DNA of 64,000 nucleotides from Ascaphus truei (taxonomy: Eukaryota; Chordata; Amphibia; Anura; Ascaphidae), in the NCBI GenBank assembly GCA_036426205.1, contig CM071568.1, positions 120,581,045 to 120,645,044 on the forward strand. The letters are read 5' to 3'. A program made the translations under genes and the position numbers. Position 1 is the stretch's first letter; every line of letters starts with the position of its first letter. Under the pieces are notes generated by a model. The model ran no database searches and had not been told where the DNA came from. It saw nothing but the letters and a program-made list of their open reading frames with translations. Shown piece after piece: positions 1-10,770 of the stretch.

Positions 1-3000
1 GCAAATTAAAATTTCCAACCCTATTTCTTTTCCAATTAGTCTTATTGAGTACATTTCCCTGCTGAATATTGATTACAAGATATTGCAGCTATTTTTTCCC
101 CCCAGAAGTATAACCAGAGACTCAGGATACTCTGCTCTATTTTTATATACAGCAATATTCATATGTGTATATTTATGGTGGTGGCAATAAAAGATGAAAT
201 CTTGAAAGGAGAAAAACACATGAGGCCTCAGTTATGCATTTACAGTGGAAGAGAAATAGCTTGGTCTCTAGATGGCTCAAAGTGTCAGGAAATTCAGTAA
301 GGTCTCATGCTGCAGTGAATTTAAGATTAACGGCCCCTTTTGTGGAGTGCCACCATTTTGTGGGCAAATGCAAACAATCTTTGGTAGGAAGGTTTTGGAA
401 GGTATGCATGCCTTCCACCATGTGGTAAGATGTTCCCTAATTTTTTTGAGGTAGAGACTGGTTTCCAGACACTAAGAAATCTTAGTTTTGCTTAATGTGA
501 AAAAGGATCAGGATTGGATTGGACATGTTGATTTAATTGATAAAATTAAGAAAAATGTGGCAAGGCTTTTGCTTAAATTAATTGTAATGGTTTGAGTTAT
601 TCCCTTGACAACTTTGATGCAGAAGGCAGTGCAGGAAGACAAATAATAAGAACAGTTAATATAATCATGGTGTGTGTTGCAAAGGAGATGGGTTGTACGG
701 CGCTGTTGATCTGGAAGCAGTTAGACCATGTTCTTTTCAGCAAGAGGGCATTATTTAGAGGTTGGGTTAGCATTTTCCATTGCATATTACAGGACAGTTT
801 GGAATGGGTTGTTGATGAGTGCTGGTAGAGGCTGTCAAGTAAAGTCTAAAATTGCCTTGTCGGTGGTACTGGCTGTGATGGTGTTGTTCATGTAGCATTG
901 CCAAGTTGCTCATTGAACAAGATAAAATGTATGTCTCATGTGTATTTGGTGAGTTTAAAGCAACGATAGGTTTGAATGGATTGGTAGACTTGATAGACAT
1001 CCCCCAATATGTGGTTGGACCACACTTTAGTGACCACTGGGTTGGCAGTTGGTTAATGATAGGTGAATAATTTTATTTATTTTTGGGAACTCTGCATCGG
1101 CAGCTTTCCAAAAGCTGTAAAGGTGACTGGAAAGGAAGAGGAAGACTTTTTACATTCCCAAGCATGTGCTCAATACACATGGAATCATATGCATGCAGTG
1201 GAAAAAGGTCTGTGACTTTTCTGTGCCACTGATGTTCCAGTACCATAAGCATTGTTTCCTGATCACTAAAGGTTTCAGGAAGTTGAGGGCTGGACTTAGG
1301 GCCATCATATGTTAAATAGTCTGCCAAATGTCCTGTCTGTAATGCAATGAAGCTGTTTAATTGATGGTCATGTGACTGTTTAGGGTTATAAATCTGCAGA
1401 TAGCATGGTGAAAGCATTGAAAGGGGGTTAGCATTGCATTTCAAGTGGGCACATGTCAAAGGGAACATTTTAAGGGACAGACATATTCAGGAGTTAGACA
1501 TGAGGTGGACATCTGTCTGCATCTTCCAGGAACTCTATCTGCAGATTCAAATTACTGGACATCTTTGGGTGAACTTACTATTCTACACTCATGTTCTACA
1601 TGCTCTGCTCCTCCATTTAAGCCCCATCCTTCCCCACAACCCCTTACCCTGTACCTACTTTAGTCTCCCCAAAACTTCTCCTTGTCCACTCTTACATTGC
1701 TCCCATGACTAATCCATCCATGAAAGCACTAGGGGTTGCCTTCTGCAAACAGCTGCAGAGCAAGACATCTGCAAAGTTTGTAGGGCGCTGTTTATAGACC
1801 TTGCCTGCATGGGACGGATGGGCCAAGGCTAGGGCACCCACTTATCACCTAATATATGTTTCCAGGACTATTGCCTGTCTTAAGAGATAACTCATCTCAT
1901 TCTATCCATTGTCTCTGTTCTAAGAGAACTGTTTGTCTGGTGGGCCTAGGACATGGGTCTGTAAGGGTCCTACTACCAGTGTGTGGAATGGGGTATGTGG
2001 TTGCTGAACTGGCTATACTGTATGTCTCCCTCTTTTCTGATCTTCTTTACAGATATCACTCACCAACGATATCAAACAAAAATACTTCAGTTTTAATACA
2101 CAAGTTGAAACTGTACGATAAAGCTGTATGCTCTAAGTATGTACACAACCACATTGTGAAATGACATGATATAATATATGCTTAAGGTTATACAGTATAA
2201 ATCAGTCTAAAAGACTACTATAGTCATTTTAATACTATATTAGGTGCTCTAGCTTAGAACACGATTACATTGTATAAAAGTATATCAGACCACATTTTTA
2301 AAATTTAAAATTTAAAATATAAATTATGTATTGGATACGTTTTTAATATATTTGTTTAAAATTGTATACTGCACTAGAAATGTTTTTAAAGAATAGGCTG
2401 AAATATTTGCATAAACAGGGTATATGAAATCACCCTCCACCATATGAGGTATAAATAGGTTCAAGATTACATTCTTTAGAATCTTATGATACAATATATT
2501 CTGAGTATATAGAGTATCAAAAACTGCACTATTGAGTGCAATAGAATATTTGATGTTTCAAGTAATAGTTTAGTACGAATTTATTAAAACATGAAAGTGT
2601 ATATTGAAATATATTTATACTTATATAAGATATAATTTTAAGACATTTGTTTAAATTGTGAACTCTCTATGGCACTACAAGGCTACAATATGAATATGGA
2701 TTATTCCCATCTATTTTATGTGAAAACACATTTTGAATTTTATCCTTTTCATCTTGAATGTACATTAAAAATTAGCGTGCTAATAAGCACATATTCTTTC
2801 ACTAAAACTTCACTTAACACTTTATAATAAGTATAATAAGGAACACAGACACCCAAGCACACTGTCGTATATATATATTTATTAATCATAATGTATAAAA
2901 ACATTCATTTACTTAACCATTCACAAAAAACACCTTAAAAATAGTACATGCACACTAATCACTCATGGAATTTTATCCCAGTCACAGATGAAATAACCAG

Positions 3001-3300
3001 CATTTATTAATCACGCAGGCATCTTCACAGAGTACACAGATTTATTTGGGACATCACATACCATTTCACACTCTATGTAGAGCACGTCACTAATTACTTT
3101 CTATGTTATGTATTAACTCTATTCTTAACTATGATTCCATTCATATGTATGACGCTCGAGATTCTAACCAGTGAATGCGTCAATTTATTTAATTATTTAT
3201 CCACTATGACATATCTAAGTAGAAAACGGAGTGCATCATACAGCACTCATTAGTTCTAATTGAACAACAGATGACATTGCCTAAAGTAGAATGGGGATTG
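1..3300. other. AT-rich stretch without a recognisable gene
   Basis: I recognise no domain, exon or transposon boundary here. The longest open frame is 131 codons on the minus strand (1468 down to 1073), followed by shorter minus-strand frames at 1000-767 and 785-597. Their residues match no family I know, and the three could be scraps of one decayed element. The part from 2170 to 3300 is strongly AT-rich with no frame of interest. Confidence 0.5.
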
Positions 3301-3347
3301 GCTGACATCAATATAAATATCTGCCACGAACCTTAACCCCAAACTAC

Positions 3348-3386
3348 GGAGCCTGACGAAGACCAAAAGTCGAAACGCGTTGCTCT
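3348..3386 (+). ncRNA. hammerhead-ribozyme-like motif (copy a)
   Basis: All three hammerhead arms can be drawn. Stem I is GGAGC (3348-3352) with GCTCT (3382-3386). The core CTGACGA (3353-3359) fits the CUGANGA consensus. Stem II is GAC/GTC around a CAAAA loop, followed by GAAA (3372-3375). Stem III is the self-complementary ACGCGT (3375-3380), which suits a dimer, and T at 3381 sits at the cleavage position (H17). One extra A (3360) lies between the core and stem II, unlike the consensus I know, so catalysis is not assured. Hammerhead ribozymes are known from Penelope-like elements and amphibian repeats. Confidence 0.5.
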
Positions 3387-3695
3387 CACCACTAGGCAAT
3401 TTTGACCCAGCACAGCCACCGTCAAGGAGTGGATCTGAGAGGAGGCAGCACTATATCCGGACGCAGAGCAAGTTAGCTGCGCTCCAGGAGACCCACGAGC
3501 AATTTCCTTTAGACGGCTGGCTTTTTCTTTTTATGTTTCTTTTTATGCATCTTTCTCATTGTTTTTATATATGTTTTTTAATAAATTTTGCTGTAGTCCA
3601 CGAAAATCGTGACAGTGTTCAATTTCACATCTACACCAAGGAGGGGTCATCTACCTACACTGGCCCACTTGGAGATTAACACTATCAGTATCACA

Positions 3696-4545
3696 AAGAA
3701 GTTAAAGATACCCTGATGTGCATTTACTCACACAAGGCCGTGTGAGTATCATTTTTATTTCTATTTTTATTTTTATAGATCTATACATATCAGATCATTA
3801 TCACCCTCACAGGGCACCAGACTTAAAGACACCAACAGAAAAAAAGATACCTTCCCCTAGGATTGCACTCACACTTGCCCGTGTGAGTGCCTGCAGCATT
3901 TTTGCTGCTTTTACGTATCTGCTTGGGCTTTTCTAGTGGGTTATCACAGAATTATGTTGATGTTTCCCCACTAACAATTGTTTTCCAATTTGTTCACACC
4001 GAGGGGGATTACCACACTGAAAGTTGAAGACCACCAGAGAAAACCAGGAAGAAGCTTACAAACCTGAAAAGAAGAAAAGGAGACTTTCAAGATAAAGATA
4101 CCTTGATGTGTATTTACCCACACAAGGCCGTGTGAGTATTATTTGATTTATATATATCACTAAATATTGGACCCTTATTACACCTATAGATCACTACGTG
4201 TAAAGACCAGATTTGGATAAAAAGATACCTTCCCCTAGGATTGTACTCACACTAGCCCGTGTGAGTGCTGGCAGTAATTACTGCCTTTATATATATATAT
4301 ATATGCATTTAGAGCTAAAAAATTGGACTTGATCAGTACTGTCTGTATTCCCCTCTAAACCACTGTTTTTCAATCTGTTCACTCCGAGGGAGACATCCAC
4401 ATTGTAAGCCGAGGACTATTGAAGATATCCAGAAAGAAAACCATGTCCTGAAAAGAAGAAGGCAACCGACCAAGAGAACACTAAGACAAGTAAACCTTGC
4501 TGTGAGAGCATTTACACAAGGCCGTGTAAGTGATTTAATATATCT
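3696..4545. repeat. tandem repeat of about 390 bp with paired hairpins
   Basis: The string CACAAGGCCG starts at 3731 and 4121, and CACAAGGCCGTGTAAG recurs from 4515, giving periods of 390 and 394 bp. The text between is alignable, including a shared stretch beginning AAAGATACCTTCCCCTAGGA. Each complete unit holds two hairpins with the same stem, ACTCACAC/GTGTGAGT, but different six-base loops: AAGGCC (loop 3734-3739) and TTGCCC (loop 3875-3880; TAGCCC in the second unit). The third unit is partial. No coding potential is visible. Confidence 0.7.
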
Positions 4546-4789
4546 TTCAAGCACACCCACAAATATCTATTTAGATACTCTAGATACCCCAAATTCTTCA
4601 ACCTGTGCTCCCCCTTTTTTCTCTCTATATCCCTCTTTTTGGCTACCTGTATGAGATGGGAAAAGGGGTGGGCCATGCTGCCAGAAAGCATGCATTTGGA
4701 ACAATGGGGAAGGGGTATCTCCACCCCCTGCCCTCATTCAGAGGCTGGAGACCATCCATTGCCCTTGCAAGTACCCCAGAAGGGTAGAG

Positions 4790-5185
4790 GTTGTTGAGAA
4801 CTGAGGCTGGCGTCCTGGGGTCCTGAAATCAATCCCCCTCAAGCTGGGAACCATAATCCAGATAACAGCTGTCAGCAAACTAGTGGAGCCCGCTCTTGAT
4901 ATCATGCTTATAAATGCTAGGTCAGTTGTCCATTGGGCCCTGCTGGTGCATTAGGCAATTATCCTGGGTCAATCACATCTAGTATTTATCACAGGGACCT
5001 GGTTAACTGCTTGGGTGACCAAGTCCCTGATGGGTTCTCTCTGCTGCATGTACCTAGGGAGGATAAGGAGAGGGGAGAGGAGTAGCCATGATATTTCAGT
5101 CTAATCTTATTTGCACCGCCCACCCTTGGCCCTGGATCAAGTCTATTGTGTATATGACCGTTCGCTGTTCCATGCATGACAATTA
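4790..5185 (+). pseudogene. LINE endonuclease (APE-type) N-terminal remnant
   Basis: Translation across frames gives the landmarks of an L2/CR1-type LINE endonuclease in the right order. A LINARSVV-like segment lies near 4910, a TGTWL segment (family ETWL) near 4993, and an RGGGVAMIF-like segment near 5070 that needs a frameshift. There are internal stops and frameshifts, so no long open frame survives and ordinary ORF calling misses it. In intact elements this domain nicks target DNA to prime reverse transcription. The matching C-terminal half of such a domain is at 57547-57924 in another copy. Confidence 0.6.
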
Positions 5186-5239
5186 CAATTGCAGCCATCA
5201 AATGGTCCCCAACCAGTCGGATTAGTAGATGTACCATGT

Positions 5240-5545
5240 GAGGCTTTTCCTTTATTGGAGTGCTGTGACATTATAAAAAATGGAGGTAAGATAGCCAATC
5301 AGGTAGCACGGCTTCCTCCGTTTCTGATGATGTCACAGCACTCCAAAAAAAAAAAAAGGGCATCACATGGTATATCTATCAATCTGATTGTTTGGTGACC
5401 ATGTAATGGCTGCCATTTATTTTTTTTGAAGAAGTGATGCCATCTTAAAGGGAAGGAAGCATATACTACCTGATTGGCTGGCTTCCCTCCCTTTTTGATG
5501 ATGTCACATCTTTAAAAAAAAAACAATGGAACCTGTCACATGGTA
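5240..5545. repeat. fold-back repeat
   Basis: Two related segments, each with a TTCCTCC/TTCCCTCC-type core followed by TGATGATGTCACA, surround an inverted version carrying AAGGGAAGGAAGC. The stretch can therefore fold on itself and also repeats in direct orientation. Poly-A runs at 5344 and 5513 flank the cores. It resembles a small non-autonomous DNA transposon, but I could not place its ends. Confidence 0.45.
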
Positions 5546-5819
5546 CACCAACCAATCGGATTGAGAGTGTACCATTTGACACTTAAATATGATATCACAG
5601 GCCTTATATAAGGTCTATCTGTCTCATTTGAGGCCAAGAAGATGAAGGTGCAACATCTCTGGCCCCTTTTGGATTGTATAGCAGAGAAGACTGAAGAAAA
5701 GACAGAAGGAAAGAACTTATCGGAGATGTCTCTTCAATCAACAGATAATCAGGAACTTCTGCGCATTGGCTGTTGAGGAGCAATGTGTTGTGGGTCAGTG
5801 GGTGCCAGAGTATGATGGG

Positions 5820-7000
5820 GTGAATCTCGGCAAAGGTAAGAAACACATTGATTATATTTTATTGTGTATTTTTTTAGGTTGTCCATTGACTGCCAATGTG
5901 TTTATCTATACCCCTTTCTGGGTATAGATAAGAACAGTGACAAGCAATGCATTTTTTTTTTCATTGTAATGTATTGTATTTTTTTAATCTATTTTTTTTA
6001 GCTTGCCCATCATTGTCATTGTGGCAATCAATGTCCATATTGGGTGCATGGTTTACCACAGTAACAATCAATGGGTAGAGGGGGTAGGGTAGGCCTCCAC
6101 TTATGCTTAGGCCTCCACCGCTATGGTAGTGAAGGGGTTAACTCCTCCTGCAACATTTTTAGTAGGTCTCACCACCTACTCTGGGCAAGGCACCCCATTC
6201 ACCCACCCCCTCAACCCCCAATAAACCAGGTACTGTGGCTTAACCCTTTCATTGTCTTAGCGGCTAGCAGCTAAGGTAATAAGGTAATAAAGCTGTTTTA
6301 ATGTCAATTTTAACAGAGTATTGTAGCAGGGGGTTTCCTGAGCTGAACCACATTAATTTCACACTCGGGACCCAAATAAACAAAAAAAATCATTACCGTA
6401 GCGGCTATTCGCTATGGTAATGAAGTTGCTTTAATTTAATTTTTACTAATACTGTGCGGGAGCAGGTAGTCTCCTGAGATTAACGCATTGATTTCAGCCT
6501 TGGGACCCCCTGCTTCTCAAATTACAGGCCCAGGTATGGGGTGCCAGTATCATCTCCAGTATTTAAATCCCAAGGTCAGGTGATGCGAAGAATTTAAAAA
6601 TGCCGGTAATATCGGCACCCCGTACTCCATATCAGGGCTTGTAACTTGGGAAGCCGGGGGTCCCTGGGGGTCCCTGAGGCATAAATCAAAGCGGTTCAGC
6701 TCAGGAGACACCTTGTTCCTATACAATAATACTAAAAATTACATTAAAGCAGCTTCATTACCTTAGTGGCAATGAAGGGGTTAAGGCACACTAGTAGGTT
6801 TATTGGGGAAGAGGGGTGAGTGAAGTGGGTACTTGACCCAGGGTGGGTGGCTAGGTCTACTGGCATGGTTGTGGGAGGAGTTAAACTCTTCATTACCATA
6901 GCGGTAGTTGACCCACCCTGGGCCAAGTACTCCCTTCACTCACCCCCTCTGCCCCCAATAAACATTACAATATCTACTACCCACCAATATACACCCCACA
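5820..7000. repeat. interspersed repeat, inverted copy near 45.4-46.7 kb
   Basis: Phrases such as TGTTTATCTATACCCC, AAGAAACACATTGATT and TACCCCCAATAAACATTA-type strings occur here and, reverse-complemented and in reversed order, in 45450-46600. The two places are therefore diverged copies of one repeat in opposite orientation. The block also contains repeated 'GCTAAGGTAATGAAG' strings. No protein is recognisable. Confidence 0.6.
6490..6675. repeat. palindromic repeat family, copy 1
   Basis: An arm reading CTTGGGACCCCCTGCTTCTC, continuing to GGTATGGGGTGCC, is followed after a short spacer by its inverse (CGGCACCCCGTACTCC to GGAAGCCGGGGGTCCC). The same arm sequence recurs as a palindrome at 16430-16565 and 16755-16935, so this is an interspersed fold-back family. 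Confidence 0.65.
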
Positions 7001-7194
7001 CACCAACCCCCTGTACCCCCAACAAACCCCTCCTCCTAACACACATAAAAGCATTGTTTTTCTGACCAGGATTGATGTCAGAGGCCGGCGGCGGTCTCCA
7101 GCTAGTCTGGAAGTCCTCAGGTGGTCCCCATGGGTGTCCGGGCGTCCTCGGGTGGTGCTGTGGGTGTCCAGGGGCCCCACGGGTCCCAGCCTTT

Positions 7195-7465
7195 TGCTGA
7201 TGCTAAAATATTGTGAGATTTTCTAGGCCGATAAACGTATCACTACTTTGTGAATAGCTATTACTGGCAAAAAAAAGAGCGTTTGTGTTTTTGGGGCCTA
7301 TCGGATGACTTTTTTGCCTTTGGCTGTTAATGGGCATTAAAAGCCATTATAGAATGATACTGCACTCTTATCACTGCTTTGTGAATAGCAGATCAGGCAG
7401 TATCATGCTATAATAGCATTTATCGCCCATTAAACCACGTATTACTGCTTTGTGAATAGGCCCTA
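7195..7465. repeat. fold-back repeat ending in GGGCCTATTCAC
   Basis: An internal palindrome (about 7330-7420) pairs GGGCATTAAAAGCCATTATA with its near-inverse. The phrase CTTTGTGAATAG occurs three times. The right end, read on the minus strand, begins AGGGCCTATTCACAAAG. It resembles a small terminal-inverted-repeat element, but I could not define a target duplication. Confidence 0.4.
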
Positions 7466-7832
7466 TCTCATGGAATGTGGTTGACACATGAATGATGGAA
7501 AAAAAATTATATATATTTTTGAGTATTTTATCTAACTATATATTATGTATGTTTTTATAGCCATTGTGTTAATTTTTTATAATGATGAATTTGTAAATTT
7601 TTTGTAAGCATTGGAAGACAAAAAATATATTCTATTATGTATGTGGTACTCAGCGTCATCCACTAACATCATAAAATCTTGACAATTAACTAATTTTCAC
7701 AATAAGTGTTTGATTAGAATAATATGTTTTGAGTGTTTTAATTCTAGTATTATTGGATATTGGGTATGACATACGTTTAATTGGCTGTGGCTAAAGCAGA
7801 ACCAATGAGAAGACAAGTCATTTATAAGTAGC

Positions 7833-8418
7833 TGTCACGGGAGACTCCAGGTGCGGGTAGGAACTCAGTGGCCAGAACAGTAGAGAGCAGGCAAGGATCA
7901 TTGGGGTCCCAGGCAAGGGTCCAGGGCAAGCAGCAATACTCATAGTCGGGGTCAAAGGCAGAGGTTGGAGGCAAATGTCAGTTATCATAGTCAGGTTACA
8001 GGCAGAGTTCAGAGGCAGGCAGCAAGGTAACGTTGGGGTCACAGGCTGGTGTCATCAACAGGAAATCCAAATGTAGTGGAACAGGGAAGCAGGCCTGGGA
8101 CATGGGAGCAGGACTGGCACAGGGACGCGGAACAGACTGGTACAAGCCAATTGGTAAGCAAGGAACTTTTAATAAGTAAACCTGGAATCACACAGGAACA
8201 GAGCAGGTAAGGGCAGAAGGAACATAAAATAAAGGCAAGCAGGAACAGAAGACAGGAAGCTCTAAAGGCAGGCATGGACAGAAGGCAGGAGAACCAAGAG
8301 TTGACAGACAGAGGAAAACTCAGAGAAGACAGAAACAGCAGCACAGCCGGTGGACAGATAAAGGAAACAGAATTTGAGGGGGCAGAACTAATAACTTATG
8401 TCAGAATTATTCCTGACA
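7833..8418 (-). mobile_element. LTR of a minus-strand Gypsy-type element
   Basis: The unit begins TGTCACGGG and ends CCTGACA, giving TGTCA/TGACA ends as expected of an LTR. On the minus strand it is preceded by a purine-rich stretch (plus 8421-8440, read as GGAGAGGGGAGAC), which suits a polypurine tract and sets the orientation. A truncated relative of the plus-strand start lies at 11693-11845. No second intact LTR is in the window. Confidence 0.6.
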
Positions 8419-8560
8419 TAAGTCTCCCCTCTCCAGGGAGATTCTCTGGATGACCCTCCAGGTTTGGCAGGGTGTCCTCAATGGAAGGCCAACTCAAGGT
8501 GGCCCACCTCTAGAGGTTTATTGACCGGCAAAGTGCTTGTCTTCACAGTGACGGCACAGT
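8419..8560 (-). pseudogene. possible Gypsy pol C-terminal tail
   Basis: Upstream of the polypurine tract, one minus-strand frame reads HPAKPGGSSRESPWRGET. This resembles the proline- and arginine-rich tail that ends many vertebrate Gypsy polyproteins. It is short and I cannot align it, so the assignment rests mostly on its place beside the LTR. The body of the element has been lost or replaced by the PLE sequence that follows. Confidence 0.3.
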
Positions 8561-8844
8561 AATCAGCAACAGGTACAACAAGTGCTGCAGAGAAACCCAA
8601 GAGGTAAGTTTGTATTCACAGTGGGAGAATAGGATTCAGCAACGGGTACATCAGGTGCTGCCGGGAAATTCTCATATCAGGGAAGTAGGAATCAAAGTAG
8701 TAATTATCCTCCTTGCCACAATAGAGGAATTCTCGCTCAAACTCATGTTCCACTGATTTGACAAGGAATTTCCACAAGTATTGTGCTATTATCTCTACCT
8801 TATTGCTGGCGTGACCATCTGGCTCAGCATTATCGATTTCCAGC

Positions 8845-9097
8845 AGCTCAGCTTTGACTTCATCTCATGGAACTAATAACAATATAGTTATCAAGGCGGC
8901 CGATAAAGGAGGAGGGGTGGTAGTGATGAACTCTTCATATTATCAAGAAGAGTCACTTAGAATACTGGGAGACACCACTACCTATTTAAAACTAGATAGC
9001 AACCCCACTAACTCCTTTAAAAATGAATTGGTGACTCATTTGACTCAAGGTCTTCGGGATGAAGTAGAACACTGGTATTCTAGGTTGTTCTATAGAC
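8845..9097 (+). pseudogene. Penelope-like element, N-terminal RT region (fragment)
   Basis: The plus-strand frame contains NIVIKAADKGGGVVVM followed by a tyrosine-rich stretch and DTTTYLKL. This is the conserved segment just before the reverse transcriptase core of Penelope-like elements (an ADKGG motif, then DxxxYxxL). The frame runs into the assembly gap at 9098. Related sequence beyond the gap lies on the opposite strand, so this is not one continuous gene as assembled. Confidence 0.7.
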
Positions 9098-9181
9098 NNN
9101 NNNNNNNNNNNNNNNNNNNNNNNNNNNNNNNNNNNNNNNNNNNNNNNNNNNNNNNNNNNNNNNNNNNNNNNNNNNNNNNNN
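9098..9181. other. assembly gap (84 N)
   Basis: Eighty-four unresolved bases. The sequences on the two sides belong to the same kind of element but in opposite orientation, and a perfect inverted repeat lies just to the right. The local order and orientation should be treated as unreliable. Confidence 0.99.
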
Positions 9182-9700
9182 TGTCTGGAGGTAGTACTCA
9201 CGGTCATAGCTAAAATAGTTGTGGGTCAAGATGAATTTGATCCCATCTATGATGAACTGTTTCAGATTATCACCTACCTCCACATCTTTATCCAAAACTC
9301 GTCTAATGGCATCAAGTCCCATCTTACCTGAGAGACACCTCGCATGTATTAACCCTGATACAGGATTTAATCTGGTCCAGCGAACTTTGCTGGGTAACAT
9401 GCGACGTAGTCTCATTGTATACGGTCATAAACCACCAGATGGGACTTGATGCCATTAGACGAGTTTTGGATAAAGATGTGGAGGTAGGTGATAATCTGAA
9501 ACAGTTCATCTAATGACCCCCTCCAGACACACAGCACATCGTCGATGTATCTTTTCCAGAGCACCAGGTTTGCACCGAACGGGTTAGAGGACCATATATG
9601 ATCCTCCTCCCAGATGGACATAAATAAGTTCGCATAGCTTGGTGCAAACCTGGTGCCCATTGCGGTGCCGCATGTCTGGAGGTAGCCGGTCCAGCCACCA
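9182..9700 (-). pseudogene. Penelope-like element RT core, scrambled
   Basis: Minus-strand frames encode PLE reverse transcriptase. One (9684 down to 9412) reads YLQTCGTAMGTRFAPSYANL and then the catalytic YIDDV motif. The other (9415 down to 9182) reads a FILTHNYFSYD segment and ends in YYLQT. In an intact element the second segment comes before the first, but here they are in swapped order. The YIDD-bearing frame runs antisense into the inverted repeat soon after SLDELF. This is a rearranged or misassembled fragment. Confidence 0.75.
9251..9510. repeat. perfect 74-bp inverted repeat inside the PLE fragment
   Basis: 9251-9324 and 9437-9510 are exact reverse complements, separated by a 112-bp spacer. 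The sense copy encodes LDKDVEVGDNLKQFI of the PLE reverse transcriptase. Being coding sequence, the arms are not normal transposon ends. Their perfect identity and the gap 70 bp away suggest a recent fold-back event or an assembly error. Confidence 0.9.
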
Positions 9701-10770
9701 TAGTCTCTTCGTTGCTGTTGGAGCGTACCTGTACCGCCCTGCCGCTGACGTCATCGGCTAGGAGTTTCAGACAACGCCATTCAGGAAGGCTCCCTAGTGT
9801 GCAACAGGCTGTAGACAAGTTGCGGACGGCATCCGTGAGTTACATAGTCATCTTTCTTGTCTTTTTGCAAAGGTGGTTGAGCATCACGCTTTCTGCAGGC
9901 ACGCGCAGGCAGTGACTGGAGCCAGCCTCATAGCAGGCCGTATCTTGTTCATGCTTTGCATGCCATAGCGCACGCAGCCGCGATCAGTGGGGATGAGGCC
10001 TTACGCTGCAGCAAATCTCTGTTCCCTTCTAACGCAGGCTTTTCTGATGTTGAAGTGTCATCCTTAATTTCTTCTCCAACTTCTACTGTAAATCCTTTCT
10101 TCTTTTTATTTCTCTTTACCTTGGTAAGCTCTGAAGCAACAGTGGTACCGTGTTCATTTATTGCTCAAGACTGCTGTAGGTTTCCTGCACCCATCGCACG
10201 TAGAATCAGGAATGGTTATTTCTGGTTTTGCAGTGCAGTCAGTGAGAGACAAACTAGTTTTTAAAGTGGGAGCCATAGAATCAGAAATAAGGAAACCAAA
10301 CTCTCCAAGAAAACCCGTAAAGAGGAAATGTGTCTTTAAATCAGAAACATTGGAATTAACAGAAATATCAAGCACAACAGGGAGACCAAAGATTGGACAA
10401 CTGTCCTTTACATTTGAGGCCTTAGAATCAGTCATAGAAATATCACACATTGCGGGGAAACAAAAGACCGGAACTTGCTGTTACATCTGAAGCTTTTGAA
10501 TCAGTCATAGGAATATCACAGATTGTGTGTAAATCATATAATGAAGGGAGGACATTAGGAACTGTGCTAGTTTCTGGAATAGAGTCTTCAAAGCCAGCAG
10601 CGATTAGATCAGGCACTGCAGAGGAATCACCGCGTAGAGCAAAAAACAATGGGAAGTACTTGTTTTTTGTTTTTGTTTTTTTAAATGGGAGCCTGTGAGA
10701 CAGCAGTGGTACTAACACCCACACAGTGCAGAGAAAGACCAGCCTTGTCTTAAAAATGAAAATCTGAGGG

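Noticed and set aside
1073..1468. 131-codon minus-strand frame as a host exon
   Set aside because: No splice sites in a convincing place and no family resemblance. I list the area as unrecognised.
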